In this document: piece after piece, positions 1 to 9,400 of the stretch | Layout of the letters: each line of letters begins with the position of its first letter | Position numbering within the stretch: position 1 is the first letter of the stretch | Assembly (NCBI GenBank): GCA_050288705.1 | Contig: JBNKEI010000036.1 | Location: forward strand, 1 to 20,942 | Direction of reading: 5' to 3' | Source of the DNA: JBNKEI01 sp050288705 | Lineage (GTDB): Bacteria > Myxococcota > Myxococcia > Myxococcales > UBA5297 | DNA length: 20,942 bases | The notes under the pieces: model-generated | The model's input: only the letters and a program-made list of their open reading frames with translations | What the model was told of the DNA's origin: nothing | Database searches by the model: none | Position numbers and translations under genes: made by a program

Positions 1-198
1 GATTGCTTAAGAGAATTGCGTTCAATTTACGACCAACTCACACTGGAAAAAGCTAAAGTAGAGCTAACTATATGGCTAAAAAAATGGCAACTTAAATGCC
101 TTAAATTTTGTGATTGGGTTGAAGAAAATATTGAAGAGACATTCTCTTTTTTTCGACTCCCATTGAGTACAAAACATTTAGATACATTGTATTTTTGA
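1..198 (+). pseudogene. C-terminal fragment of an IS256/mutator-type transposase
   Basis: An open frame enters from the window edge and ends at a TGA at 196-198. Its residues follow the C-terminal catalytic region of IS256-family transposases: a helix of the type LRSIYDQLTLEKAK, then a W-rich segment, then DWVEENIEETFSFFRLP and a KHL stretch. In intact members this is followed by an STN/TTN-x-x-ER motif and about 60-80 more residues; here the frame stops almost at once, so the copy is broken at its 3' end. The rest of the gene lies outside the window, so whether its N-terminal part is intact is unknown. It directly abuts the broken end of the cas3 relic, so the element probably truncated cas3. 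The family call rests on remembered motif similarity only. Confidence 0.55.
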
Positions 199-305
199 AA
201 CCGTTTGGCAGTAGGAAAGAAAAACATCGTCATACAATCAATAGGAGAACTTGGCTTTTGGAAATTGCAGAACTTGACGCACGCAACTTTCCAAAACTGG
301 AAATG
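199..305. other. Junction segment between transposase remnant and cas3 relic
   Basis: About 107 bases lie between the transposase stop and the point where Cas3-like coding begins on the opposite strand. No convincing coding continues here. It may be the terminal non-coding end of the insertion element, with the junction near position 300. I could not identify a terminal inverted repeat or target duplication, because the other end of the element is outside the window. Confidence 0.3.
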
Positions 306-1282
306 CAACGCGAAATAGAGGCCGTCGACTGCGCCGGCCTGAAAAAGCTGAAGAAATCTAGCCAGCGCTGCCTCGGTTTTTCCCGAACCGGTTTCCGATT
401 CCAGAATTTCCAAGCTGCCCACCTGAGTAGCGATCGAATTTTCCAGCACCGCCAACTGCGCTTGGCGAGCAGGGTAATTAGAAATCCGGCTAAAACTAGG
501 GCGTTCTTGGCCCAGAGACGCTCGCGCACTCGCAGTGATCAATCCCATTTGGTAAAGCGCTTCCTGGGCGCGTTTTCGGGCAAAAGTAAAGCGATCACCA
601 TCGCTCGGTTCGCTGAAAGGAAAGAATCGTTCTCCGACCCTATCCAATCAGCAAAGATTACCAATCCTGAAAAGGCGTGCTGGAATTCAATGCGATCGGG
701 AAGAAGCATATTGCTTGGCTGGAATGCGTGAGGAAACCACGATTGAACTTGCTGAAAAAGCATTTGCATTCCTGCAAAGGGGTCGAGCGAATCGGTTGCG
801 CGCCAAATTGCAGATGAAAAATTGCCTCCTGTCGAAACGGGTTGGCCATGATGGGAAATGGAAGCAATTAAGAGATAAAAGACCGCTTCCAGTGGTCCCC
901 ATTTTTCTATTTCTGGAAAATGTATTGCATCGCAAAGCTTTTTTTCTTCGGCATATCCATTATTATCAAATAGAGCTAATAACGGTGATACATGGTCAGC
1001 CCATTTGGTTTGATCGGAACCTGATTTGCTCTGAAAACCGGTGTTATATTTGCCAAGATCATGTAACGCGGCCAAAACGCCAAGACGCGCTCGCTGAATT
1101 TGATCGAAGTCATCCATTCCGGCTATTCTCGCTAGCCGCTGGCGAAGGATTTCTTGCTCTAATAATTCGCTGAAACAGGCTGCCACATCCGCACAGTGAT
1201 CTTGTAGTGGATGCCATGTAATTGGTTTTCCATTTGGTAGGCAACAAAGCTTACCCCAGAAAGAGTTGGGCGTACCTTGCAT
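306..1282 (-). pseudogene. cas3: cas3 relic: HD nuclease plus start of helicase, frameshifted and truncated
   Basis: Reading from ATG 1282 (preceded by GGAG about 7 bases upstream), the frame shows a Cas3'' HD domain. It has WHPLQDH near residue 25, the metal-binding HDLGK (His74-Asp75), a downstream HVSPLLALF, a SHHG pair (His144-His145) and FADWIGSE. Around 625-634 the frame is lost; coding resumes in another frame with RFFPFSEPSDGDRF and reaches the helicase Walker A ETGSGKTEA (about 369-395) and the motif-Ia start GLYFAL. Homology stops abruptly near 306, so most of the helicase is missing. An intact type I Cas3 has roughly 700-900 residues. No Cascade genes or CRISPR repeats are visible nearby. 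The wording of the HD domain reminds me of subtype I-G (formerly I-U), with low confidence. A non-functional remnant is the best reading. Confidence 0.8.
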
Positions 1283-1512
1283 TTGTATCTCCGATCGTGC
1301 AATTTTACCCTCCGTCAAGGCGATGATGGCTCGGGTGCTCGATTTGCCGCAATATTGCCCCACTATTATCTGGCAGAATCCCTCGACCCCGGAGTTTGGT
1401 CCTAGGCTCCGGATGTCCGGATTCGGGGCGCTTGGTAGATAAACATGCAAAAAGCTGGGTGCTGAAAACTGATGTTGCCGGCAGGATTGGTCAGGTATAT
1501 AACTAAGGATTA
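1283..1512. other. Divergent intergenic region between cas3 relic and radical SAM gene
   Basis: This 230-base gap separates the divergently oriented cas3 relic and radical SAM gene. It would hold the promoters of both, but I see no clear -35/-10 pair. A GC-rich stretch around 1380-1430 has short inverted matches (CCGGAG/CTCCGG, TCCGGA). The minus-strand open frame continues through this gap into the radical SAM gene, but that extension has no Cas3 similarity and is not treated as coding. Confidence 0.4.
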
Positions 1513-2994
1513 ATGAATCGTTGGGAATTAGTGGAATTAGCTCGTAGCCGCTTGGCTGAAGAGAAGGGTACTTTATATAAAGAAGCGCCTGTACGGGTGG
1601 CTCTGTGTTATCCAAGTCCCTATTATTTAGGAATGAGTTCGCTAGGATTTCAAACTATTTATCGGGAAATTCATGAGCATGAAGGAGCCACCGCGGAACG
1701 GGCTTTTTTGCCCGATAATATAGAGGAATACAGAAAAGCGAATGTTCCGCTGTTTACCTATGAAAGACAAATGCCGGTTTCGCAGTTCGGTATTATTGCT
1801 TTTTCAATAGCCTATGAATTGGAAATAACTGGTATTCTAGAAATGCTTTCTTTGTCGGGCATTCCTGTTTTGAGAAGTGAACGGACTTCTGATCATCCTT
1901 TGGTTATCGCCGGAGGACCGCTTACTTTTTCTAATCCAGCCCCTTTGTTTCCTATTGTTGATTTAGTGGTTTTAGGTGAAGCAGAGGAATCTATTCATGA
2001 AGTATTGCAATTGTATCAGGATACACATAATAAAGAAGACGTTCTTTCAATATTAAAAGATAAAGTGGGATTTCAGGTAAGTAGCGAAGGTAACGAAATT
2101 AAATCAATTGCTCGTGTCAAAGACGAAAAACTCCCTGCTTATTCACAAATTGTAACTCCCAATACCGAACTGCGATCCATGTTTTTGGTGGAGGCAGGTA
2201 GGGGATGTTCTCGTGGTTGCGCGTATTGTGTAATGCGCCGAACAACCAATGGGGGAATGAGATGCGTGGCACCTCAAAAAGTGCTTGCTTGCGTTCCCAG
2301 CAATGCTTCCAAAATTGGATTAGTGGGAGCAGCGGTAACTGATCATCCTCATTTGGAAGAATTGATAACCGCATTAATCAATAGTAATCACCAGATAGGA
2401 ATTTCCAGCTTACGTGCAGAACGGCTGAATCCACGCCTTTTGAATATTCTTGCAAAAGGAGGGTATCGAACCCTTACTGTAGCGCTTGATGGGGCTTCCA
2501 AAAGATTACGCGATGCTATTAAGCGATTTACTACCGAAGAAGACGTTTTAAAAGCTGCGGAATTAGCAAAATGTTCAGGGATTAAAAAAATCAAGGTATA
2601 CGAAATGATTGGTTTACCAAATGAAACTGAACAAGACATCGATGAATTGGCTTGTTTTCTGGATAATCTTTCCAGCATCTTACCGGTATCAGTGGGAGTT
2701 GCTCCCTTTGTCGCTAAGCGCAACACACCGTTAGATGGCTCTCCTTTTGAAGCTATTGCAAACCTGGAGCGCAAAATTCAGAGACTAAAAAGAAAAGTCC
2801 AAGGAAGAGTAGATATTCGTTCGACCTCAGCTCGGTGGGCTTTTGTAGAATATCAGCTAGCTCAAGCAGGTCCAGAAGCGGGCATGGCGGCTATCGATGC
2901 CTGGCAAGCGGGAGGAAGTTTCTCGGCGTGGAAGCGGGCTTTTCAACAGCGAGAAGTAAAGCCTAGGCAATCTCCCAGTTCTCCTAGCAACTAG
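1513..2994 (+). CDS. Radical SAM protein with B12-binding-like N-terminal fold
   Basis: A 493-residue protein. The radical SAM cluster motif CX3CX2C is at Cys232, Cys236 and Cys239 (GRGCSRGCAYC), which ligates the 4Fe-4S cluster that cleaves S-adenosylmethionine. Residues about 27-165 look like the Rossmann-type domain usual before the SAM barrel in B12-binding-type members, with AGGPLTFSNPAPLF and VVLGEAEESI. Later blocks (SSLRAERLNP, VALDGASKRLRDAIKR, YEMIGLPNETEQD) match the barrel of the same superfamily. The ATG is preceded by AAGGA five bases upstream. I do not see the DxHxxG motif of base-off cobalamin binding, so cofactor use is open and the substrate is unknown. It is monocistronic in this window. 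It resembles uncharacterised deltaproteobacterial radical SAM proteins, from memory only. Confidence 0.85.
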   Translation: MNRWELVELARSRLAEEKGTLYKEAPVRVALCYPSPYYLGMSSLGFQTIYREIHEHEGATAERAFLPDNIEEYRKANVPLFTYERQMPVSQFGIIAFSIAYELEITGILEMLSLSGIPVLRSERTSDHPLVIAGGPLTFSNPAPLFPIVDLVVLGEAEESIHEVLQLYQDTHNKEDVLSILKDKVGFQVSSEGNEIKSIARVKDEKLPAYSQIVTPNTELRSMFLVEAGRGCSRGCAYCVMRRTTNGGMRCVAPQKVLACVPSNASKIGLVGAAVTDHPHLEELITALINSNHQIGISSLRAERLNPRLLNILAKGGYRTLTVALDGASKRLRDAIKRFTTEEDVLKAAELAKCSGIKKIKVYEMIGLPNETEQDIDELACFLDNLSSILPVSVGVAPFVAKRNTPLDGSPFEAIANLERKIQRLKRKVQGRVDIRSTSARWAFVEYQLAQAGPEAGMAAIDAWQAGGSFSAWKRAFQQREVKPRQSPSSPSN

Positions 2995-3051
2995 GTAGCG
3001 AAATGCAGTGATTATTCTGATGTTACCACAATTCGGGTAAACCAACACATC

Positions 3052-4284
3052 CTAGAAACGGTGAAGTATTTCGCGGGTATATTCGCGTTGCATATTCCTT
3101 AGCGTAGCTACTCTTTTAGCGGCCAGCGTGTTGTATTCTTGCACATATTTATCGTTCTTTGTTGTTTCGGCGCTTTCTTCGAGTTTTTCACCCTTTATTT
3201 TAAAATTCGCCTCGATGTCTTGCTTTTGTTTTTGAAAGCTCTGGTTTTTGTCTATATACGTGTTCCAGAACGGCTGCTCGATGGCAAAGTTAACCAGCGC
3301 GGCGCTGTTATGGGCACTCTCGATGGTCAGCACGTGTGTTTTGGCGCGGTCGAGCGCAGCCCGGCTGACGCCCGAAATATCGTCATGATTCATGGCGCTG
3401 GTTTCGCAGGGTAGCTCCAGTTCGTTTTTTAATCCCACCCGGTAGGCCAGAAGAACTTCAATATCATCGACCGCCGACCGTTTTTTTATATCGCTGCGAG
3501 CAAAAGCATCTAGTGTATTAAGACGGAACACCCCTTTGAGCAGAGACACCATCTGAGCTTGGCCACCGCCAACCTGCAAAATCCTATGCGACTTGCAGGC
3601 TACCTCGATGTCGGAAAAGGTTATAGCCACCCGGTCGGAGCATGTTTCCAGGCCTTCTTCCGCTTGCAAATAACAATGGGCGCGCAGCTCAGCGCTATCA
3701 ACCTCAACCAACGTTCTGATAACGGCAGCAACTCGGTCCGCAAATCCCGGGCAAGATGCGTCCGCCGAGGCCATAGCGCCGGTCGTGCCATCCAGGCGAT
3801 TAAGGAGCTCACCAAAATAGTGGGCATTTTCGGTGCCTTGCAGAATTCGCAGATATTCGGGACTGATATCGCTGCAATAATGCCTAATAGCGTTTTCAAA
3901 GCTTCTGTCCCTGCTTCTGGGTGCCTGGGCGGAACGAGTTTCGACAATGGAAAAACTAATCCGTGGTCCACCTCCACCGGTTCGTTGGGTCAGTGCAGCT
4001 ATTGTCTGCTGAGACAAGGGATTTCGCTCAAGTCTTATTTCTGTTTTTTGAGACAACCGAAAGATACCCTGTGGCAACGCGGTTAGTCGGTTGCCCATCA
4101 AGTTTAGCTCGTTAAGCCGAGTAAGGTTGCCGATTTCTTCTGGTAGGCTTTTCAGCCTGAGACCGCCTAGATCAAGGACGGTGTCACGTTTTCGAAAACA
4201 TTCGAGAATTCTATCTTTTGCAATACATCTACGTTCATCGTCTTGGGTTATATTATTCTCCCAAATATTTAAGGCATGCTCCAT
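3052..4284 (-). CDS. LRR-NEL E3 ubiquitin ligase, IpaH/SspH-type effector
   Basis: A 410-residue protein. Residues about 34-105 form a short leucine-rich region of three units (LDLGGLRLKSLPEEIGNLT, LNELNLMGNRLTALP, IRLERNPLS), probably the target-binding part. Residues about 125-345 match the NEL domain of IpaH, SspH and SlrP: an ENAHYFGELLNRLDGTT block, LRAHCYLQAEEGLETC, the catalytic CxD motif with Cys215-Ser-Asp217 in ETCSDRVAITF, FRLNTLDAFA, and VDDIEVLLAYRVGL. In this family the Cys forms a thioester with ubiquitin from host E2 and passes it to the target. A charged helical tail follows (350-410). Known NEL effectors usually carry more LRRs and a longer secretion leader, so this one is compact and lacks a Ser-rich N-terminus. 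No good ribosome site precedes ATG 4284. It lies 82 bases after the lipoprotein gene and may share its transcript. Confidence 0.85.
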   Translation of the reverse strand: MEHALNIWENNITQDDERRCIAKDRILECFRKRDTVLDLGGLRLKSLPEEIGNLTRLNELNLMGNRLTALPQGIFRLSQKTEIRLERNPLSQQTIAALTQRTGGGGPRISFSIVETRSAQAPRSRDRSFENAIRHYCSDISPEYLRILQGTENAHYFGELLNRLDGTTGAMASADASCPGFADRVAAVIRTLVEVDSAELRAHCYLQAEEGLETCSDRVAITFSDIEVACKSHRILQVGGGQAQMVSLLKGVFRLNTLDAFARSDIKKRSAVDDIEVLLAYRVGLKNELELPCETSAMNHDDISGVSRAALDRAKTHVLTIESAHNSAALVNFAIEQPFWNTYIDKNQSFQKQKQDIEANFKIKGEKLEESAETTKNDKYVQEYNTLAAKRVATLRNMQREYTREILHRF

Positions 4285-4366
4285 TTGTAACAGACTAATT
4301 GGTTTTTGTGACCGACTAATCGAAAATGGGTTAAAGAACCAAACATTCTATTTGACCAATGGCCAG

Positions 4367-5551
4367 TTACGTATCACTACAACCGCTGGCACTTTCACTC
4401 CACTGCTTTAGCACCTCGGCATTTTCAGCCACCAGAATAATAATTTCGTTGGTATTATTTTTTCTGATTACGCGCGCCCCAATATCCACAGCAATTTTTT
4501 CTATAGTGGAAAGATAGAAGCGATTTTTCATGCGAATAGACCAACTAACCGCAATGGAATTATTTGGCGTTGAATATACCTGGATACGATCGTCCGACCA
4601 GCTTTTCATAATATCCCAGCTCATTGTCGCCTTGGTCTTAACACTAAAAGCATAAAGACCAATAGCCCCAAAAGTATCGGCTCCAACTCGTTGAAAACCA
4701 GAAGGAGTAATGGGGTTACCACAGCTCAACGGTTCGCGCGACACATTGTATTGTCCCGCTAAAAGCATTGCCGTATTTTGAGGTTTGGAAAGGATTGCTG
4801 CCTCAACAGCCGGATTACCACCTCTTGCGTATATTGGCTCTAAATACATTAAACCCACATCATAAACCGCCATGAACCCTGCATCGTCAAAGACAGAACT
4901 AGATTTTGTGAGAGATGAAGCCAGCCCCTCGCGCAATTTGGTGAAATATTTGCTCCAGTCAAGGGAAAAGTCTTCGATTTTTAAATATAAAAGCAACTCA
5001 TAAAGTCTAGCTTCTCCTTCAATCATGCATGCTCGTGCTCTTGAAGCATCATACGATTTAGTTTCTTTATAGTAATTTCGCAGACCTATACTTCTATCCT
5101 GAAGAGCATGTACAATTTCGTGGGCAAGAGTTACTGTGGAATCCTCTTTATTTACCACGCTACCATGATCGATAATGGTTACTTGTTTTGTGCTTCGGGA
5201 ATAAAAGGCAAGAACTTTTTTTACATGTGAGTCAACAGAAGCATCATTACTATTAACGTTGGCATCTAGCAGATGAAGCAATTTCAATGCTGTATCCCAC
5301 GAAGTATCAGAGCTAGAATGGCTAGAATTCTGATCTTTTTCTAAAAGCTGGCGATATTCTTGCTCAGAAATAACTGACATTGGCGGCGGGCTTGCCCATG
5401 CATCCCATTGCTCGCCACGAAGCTCGAGCACCTCATAAAATACTTCCGACTGACAATCTGTGTTACGTATATCGCACGGCTCGAAAGAATGACAGCCGCT
5501 ATACGTAAACAAAACAGCTAAACCGAGAACTAGCAAACAATATTTATTCAC
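4367..5551 (-). CDS. Lipoprotein with HExxH zinc-metalloprotease-like motif
   Basis: A 394-residue exported lipoprotein. The N-terminus has a hydrophobic stretch and lipobox YSGC with the modified Cys at residue 20. The motif TLAHEIVHALQD (His144, Glu145, His148) is the HExxH zinc site of gluzincin peptidases; EGEA at 179-182, about 30 residues later, could supply the third ligand. The remaining domains are unrecognised. The GTG start overlaps the stop of the preceding gene by one base (TAGTG), so the two are translationally coupled and probably work together at the envelope. Similar HExxH lipoproteins occur in deltaproteobacteria and Myxococcota, from memory. Substrate unknown; a catalytically active protease is inferred from the motif only. 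It could be a surface protein processing host or self components. Confidence 0.7.
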   Translation of the reverse strand: MNKYCLLVLGLAVLFTYSGCHSFEPCDIRNTDCQSEVFYEVLELRGEQWDAWASPPPMSVISEQEYRQLLEKDQNSSHSSSDTSWDTALKLLHLLDANVNSNDASVDSHVKKVLAFYSRSTKQVTIIDHGSVVNKEDSTVTLAHEIVHALQDRSIGLRNYYKETKSYDASRARACMIEGEARLYELLLYLKIEDFSLDWSKYFTKLREGLASSLTKSSSVFDDAGFMAVYDVGLMYLEPIYARGGNPAVEAAILSKPQNTAMLLAGQYNVSREPLSCGNPITPSGFQRVGADTFGAIGLYAFSVKTKATMSWDIMKSWSDDRIQVYSTPNNSIAVSWSIRMKNRFYLSTIEKIAVDIGARVIRKNNTNEIIILVAENAEVLKQWSESASGCSDT

Positions 5552-6333
5552 TATAACCCTCTAATTTTAAATACTAAATGCAATGACCAAAGGTTTTGGT
5601 TAGCAAGTGGAGCATCCAAAGGAAATAGGGTTTCAATATTGAATCCCACTCTTCCAATATCAATTCCTACAAAAGGTGCAATGGCCGACTGCCAATGTTC
5701 AACAGATGTGGCTAAAAAACCAACTGTTTGAATATGAGTGCCAGCTTTTAAAAATTTATCCATTACTAGAGCAGTAAACCGAAACTGGGTAATTAAATCA
5801 GAGCCACTACTTTCCATGGTGTTGCGCAAGGGAATTAGAGCGCCAAAACTGCTATCTAAGGCTAACTCATACCAATCGCGACGCATAATAGCGCTTGCTG
5901 GAATAACTATTCCTAGCCTGTCTGGCGCCCAAAGCCATAAATCGCGAAGTCCAAACAAAGCAGCAGCCATAGCATAGGCAGTGCGTCCATGGCGATCATG
6001 TTCTCCATCGAGTGCGGCAAGTGGAGCTGCCAGTCCTAAACCGACACTCCAATCTACTAGCGATAATTTTTGCCGTCTATCTACCACTAATAATGGATTG
6101 CCGGTTTTAAACTCTTTCCATCCGCTGCTAGTATCACTAGTTTGGATTTCGCTAATAAATCCCCATTTACCAGACAATCTCCAATTTTTGCCATACAAAT
6201 ATTCCCCATCAACTAGCGAAGCAATACCCCAATCGCCTGAATCGCGATTCATAGCCAACTCAACCCCTGTTTTCCATTCGGCATGAACACATTCTGGAAT
6301 GATCGCTATTAGAATAGCTACTGCAAACCGCAC
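5551..6333 (-). CDS. Exported protein, possible outer-membrane beta-barrel
   Basis: A 260-residue protein with an 18-residue cleavable signal peptide ending CVHA-EW. The GTG start at 6333 is well supported by AGGAG eight bases upstream. The mature part has alternating polar/aromatic stretches (YGKNWRLSGKWGFISEI, QFRFTALVMDKFL, LWSLHLVFKIRGL) that suggest beta strands, and no long hydrophobic helix. It does not end in the C-terminal Phe usual for classical porins. I do not recognise the family. It is the first gene of a coupled pair with the HExxH lipoprotein (one-base overlap), which suggests a joint envelope function. Start 141 bases after the stop of the giant ATP-grasp gene, same strand. 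Confidence 0.6.
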   Translation of the reverse strand: MRFAVAILIAIIPECVHAEWKTGVELAMNRDSGDWGIASLVDGEYLYGKNWRLSGKWGFISEIQTSDTSSGWKEFKTGNPLLVVDRRQKLSLVDWSVGLGLAAPLAALDGEHDRHGRTAYAMAAALFGLRDLWLWAPDRLGIVIPASAIMRRDWYELALDSSFGALIPLRNTMESSGSDLITQFRFTALVMDKFLKAGTHIQTVGFLATSVEHWQSAIAPFVGIDIGRVGFNIETLFPLDAPLANQNLWSLHLVFKIRGL

Positions 6334-6473
6334 TTGGAGCTCCTCTCGCCAGCTTTCTTCAACATTTTCCCTGTTGCTTCTTCAATTTTTTCAATACCAT
6401 ACTTCTTCCGAGATGGGCGAGAATTTTACGATCGTTACGTCTGGTGAAACACTGATGTCGTTTTAAAGAAGCC

Positions 6474-9400
6474 TCACCCTCTTTTGAAAAAGGAAAAGAT
6501 ATTGCGCGTTCCATTTAGCCTTTTAATCGCATTTTTTACTCTTTGCCCTTCGTCTTGTGATAGGTTAAGCATTGACTGGGCTTCTCGTAATTTCGAGGCT
6601 AATTGTTCCCGAATAGACGGCTTGATGTTACTCAGGTTCGTAATCGCTGCATCGGCAACTAATATTACGAAATCAGGTTTCTCTTTGGAATCAATTCCAG
6701 CAAGCAATACTTCTCCGAGATTCTTGCAATCAGAAAGTATTTCTACAAATTCCATATTGTACCAAGGATGGTCCCGAAAAAAATTGTAATCAAGTTGTTT
6801 TACTTCGTTATTGATTTCGGGAATATATTCCTTTAAATGGGTAAGTATATCTTCAAGCTTATGATGTCTGGCTTTATACATAGTTGTTTCGCTTACTTCA
6901 TCGATAAACAGTGGAAGGGTCTCCCGGAATTTTTGCGCTACCTCGTCTTGGAACGGGACATTCCAAGTCCAGGAAGTAACAAAGCCTTTATTCTGCGGAG
7001 CTCCCTCCAGAGAATACGGTATCCCGAACGAGCGTCCACATAGTGCAGCATACATCATAGCGCGATAGTGACGATTGTGCTCTTTATCGCCATACAATGT
7101 CATGGAAACTTGCGCACGCTCAGGCTTGCGTAAATCATATTCTGCTAAACACTTTAGACTGTGCTCGTTCAAAGAGCGATTAAATTCGATAGATAGCTTG
7201 GGGTAAGAATAATCAATGCTTAACAGCTCGCTCGCCTTGCTGATTTCCGCGCATAGTGCGCCCAAGTTTTTAGGCAAAGAATGCAAGTTAAGACCCGAGT
7301 CTTTGTGCGCTGCCGCAATAATTGTTAACAAATTTTGATGAGTCAACATGAAGAGATCTTCCAGCGTCTCCGGCCTATTACCCATCAAATAGGTAGTGCT
7401 ACCTATCTTTGCGGCATCCACTAGTAGTTTACCGGAGGGCCGAAGTTGTTCGGCAGCTTTTTCCAGGGTCATTTGTTTGATGGAAAACGACTCATAAAAA
7501 GATTGAACCCTCGAAAAAATTCTCTTCGCGTTATGACAGCCGTGGTCGAAAAGCCGGGGAACTTCTTTGGCCCAGGTAAACATGGCCTCTAAGTAAGATC
7601 CGAGAAGTGTATGGAAATGCTGGGCTTTAACTCTTGTGTCCGCGAACGCTGTTGATCCCTTAAGACTTTTTAAGCTTTGGTCATGCAGCTCTACTGCGTT
7701 AGCTAGCCAATGTAATAGGTTCCGTTTGTCCAATGGAGACGCATTTCGATAAAGTGTCGCTACTTCCGCATATTTTGGCGCGACTTGTTTCCTAAAACTG
7801 CATTGCAGTTTTTCCACACTCGAGGGGTCAGCCCACTCGGTAATACGTCGTTTCCATTCTTCCAGCAAACTTTTATGCTGCTGCACCCACCGAAGTATCT
7901 TTTGCGTATTGGGATTAGATAATTCCTTTTCCAGACAATCGAGACAACCGTCCGCCGAGAAAACTTTGGCATGATCGCAATACTCTGCAAAGGAAGTATT
8001 TACCCAATTCGCGGTCATGCCAAAGAATTGCGTAGTGGTTAGCAGTCGCGCTAGTCTTTGATTTTGTGCGGGGTCACGAGTAATGGCGGTGGAAAAAGCC
8101 TTCCATTGCTCGGCTATTTCCGAACGCAAGATCAGCTTGTCAACTAAGGCATAGCTGGACGCATAATCATTTTTACCAGCGCTTCCTTGGGCGTGGGCAT
8201 TGAGCAACGTAATATAGGAATCGCCAGCGACTAGTTCACTATCTGCGTGCTGCAACAGCGCTGCCTTTAGCCAATTGAGCTCATAGAGATGAGCCATGGA
8301 GCCAAAAGAGCGCATTGCTTCGTTATGTGCCGCCGAAGCACGCGAAATTACGCTGCGCAATAGCCCTTCTGCGGTCTCTTTCCGCTCAGGAGTCCTAGAA
8401 ATCATTCGCGTTAGCTTGAATGCCTCCAATAGAATTCTGGCCATGGCTTGCGTACGCTCAGTTTTATTGCCTTGGGCTGCCTTAGCAAACAAGCGTTCTA
8501 AATGATTCTTTCCCAAGCCTGTTGACCAAGCTTCGACTGCAGGAAGAGATTGGTCCAGTTTCGCCAATATTTTTACCAAATTAGTCTGTATATTTTTTTC
8601 GTCGCCATTTTGGCAGGCATTAGCCAAAGCGCAGGCATCTTGGTCTTTTTGGTGTTGGGAATTCAATTGAGCATAAAGCTGATAAATAAAGTAAGCCTCG
8701 GTCTGCAAATCCGCATGCTCAGAACCAATGCTTTCTTGAGCAGGAAGCGGATGTTTGCTCCACCCTGGTTTAACGATTTCCCGCTGACTTAATTCTTGGA
8801 GAATATCCTGAGGACTACCCGTTTTTTCCAGTAATTGCCTGGCGCCAATAAACATTCCGGCGCCCGGATCAAGCAAAGCAGGCGAATTCATTTCGAAAAA
8901 AGTATGCAACTTTTCCAGGTCTCGCGCCCAAAGTACCGGAATATTTTCTCCACGAAAGGTAGTAGCCTCATGCGAAGTGGGGTCTCCATTTTTTTCACTA
9001 ATAATTGCTTGAATGGTGTTTTTATGCGGATGATTGAGGTAACGTTCTAAGGTTTGCGCCAAATCCTTTCCAGTCAAAAGAGAGGAAAAATCATTAATAC
9101 AGCGAACTTTTCCGCCGCCGCTTCCGATGACTAACGTTAATAGAACCGGGCATTCCTGCGTTTTTTCCCGATCGACATGGGTTGCTTCTGTATTTGACGA
9201 TGGCAATAAAGGACGTGCCTGAAGCAGGTAAATAAGATCTTTTTCAGGATCGTACGTCCACTCGATATCCATTGGGCGCCCATAGTAGGCTTCTATTTCC
9301 TGCCCCAATTTATGTAAACGATTGAGCAAATTAGCGTCGAGAGTACCTATATTTTGTATATCAATAGGATTTGTTTGGCGATTAAGCGGTTTATCAGTAA

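Noticed and set aside
195..731. Plus-strand open frame opposite the cas3 relic
   Set aside because: It is the antisense of recognisable Cas3 coding and has no family-like sequence.
1283..1615. Upstream extension of the cas3 frame, overlapping the radical SAM start
   Set aside because: The extra 111 residues show no Cas3 similarity and run antisense into a well-supported gene; ATG 1282 has a ribosome site and gives the expected N-terminus.
6310..6418. Short minus-strand frame (GIEKIEEATGKMLKKAG) before the barrel-like gene
   Set aside because: No start codon in a fair position, no ribosome site, no recognisable family; probably chance.
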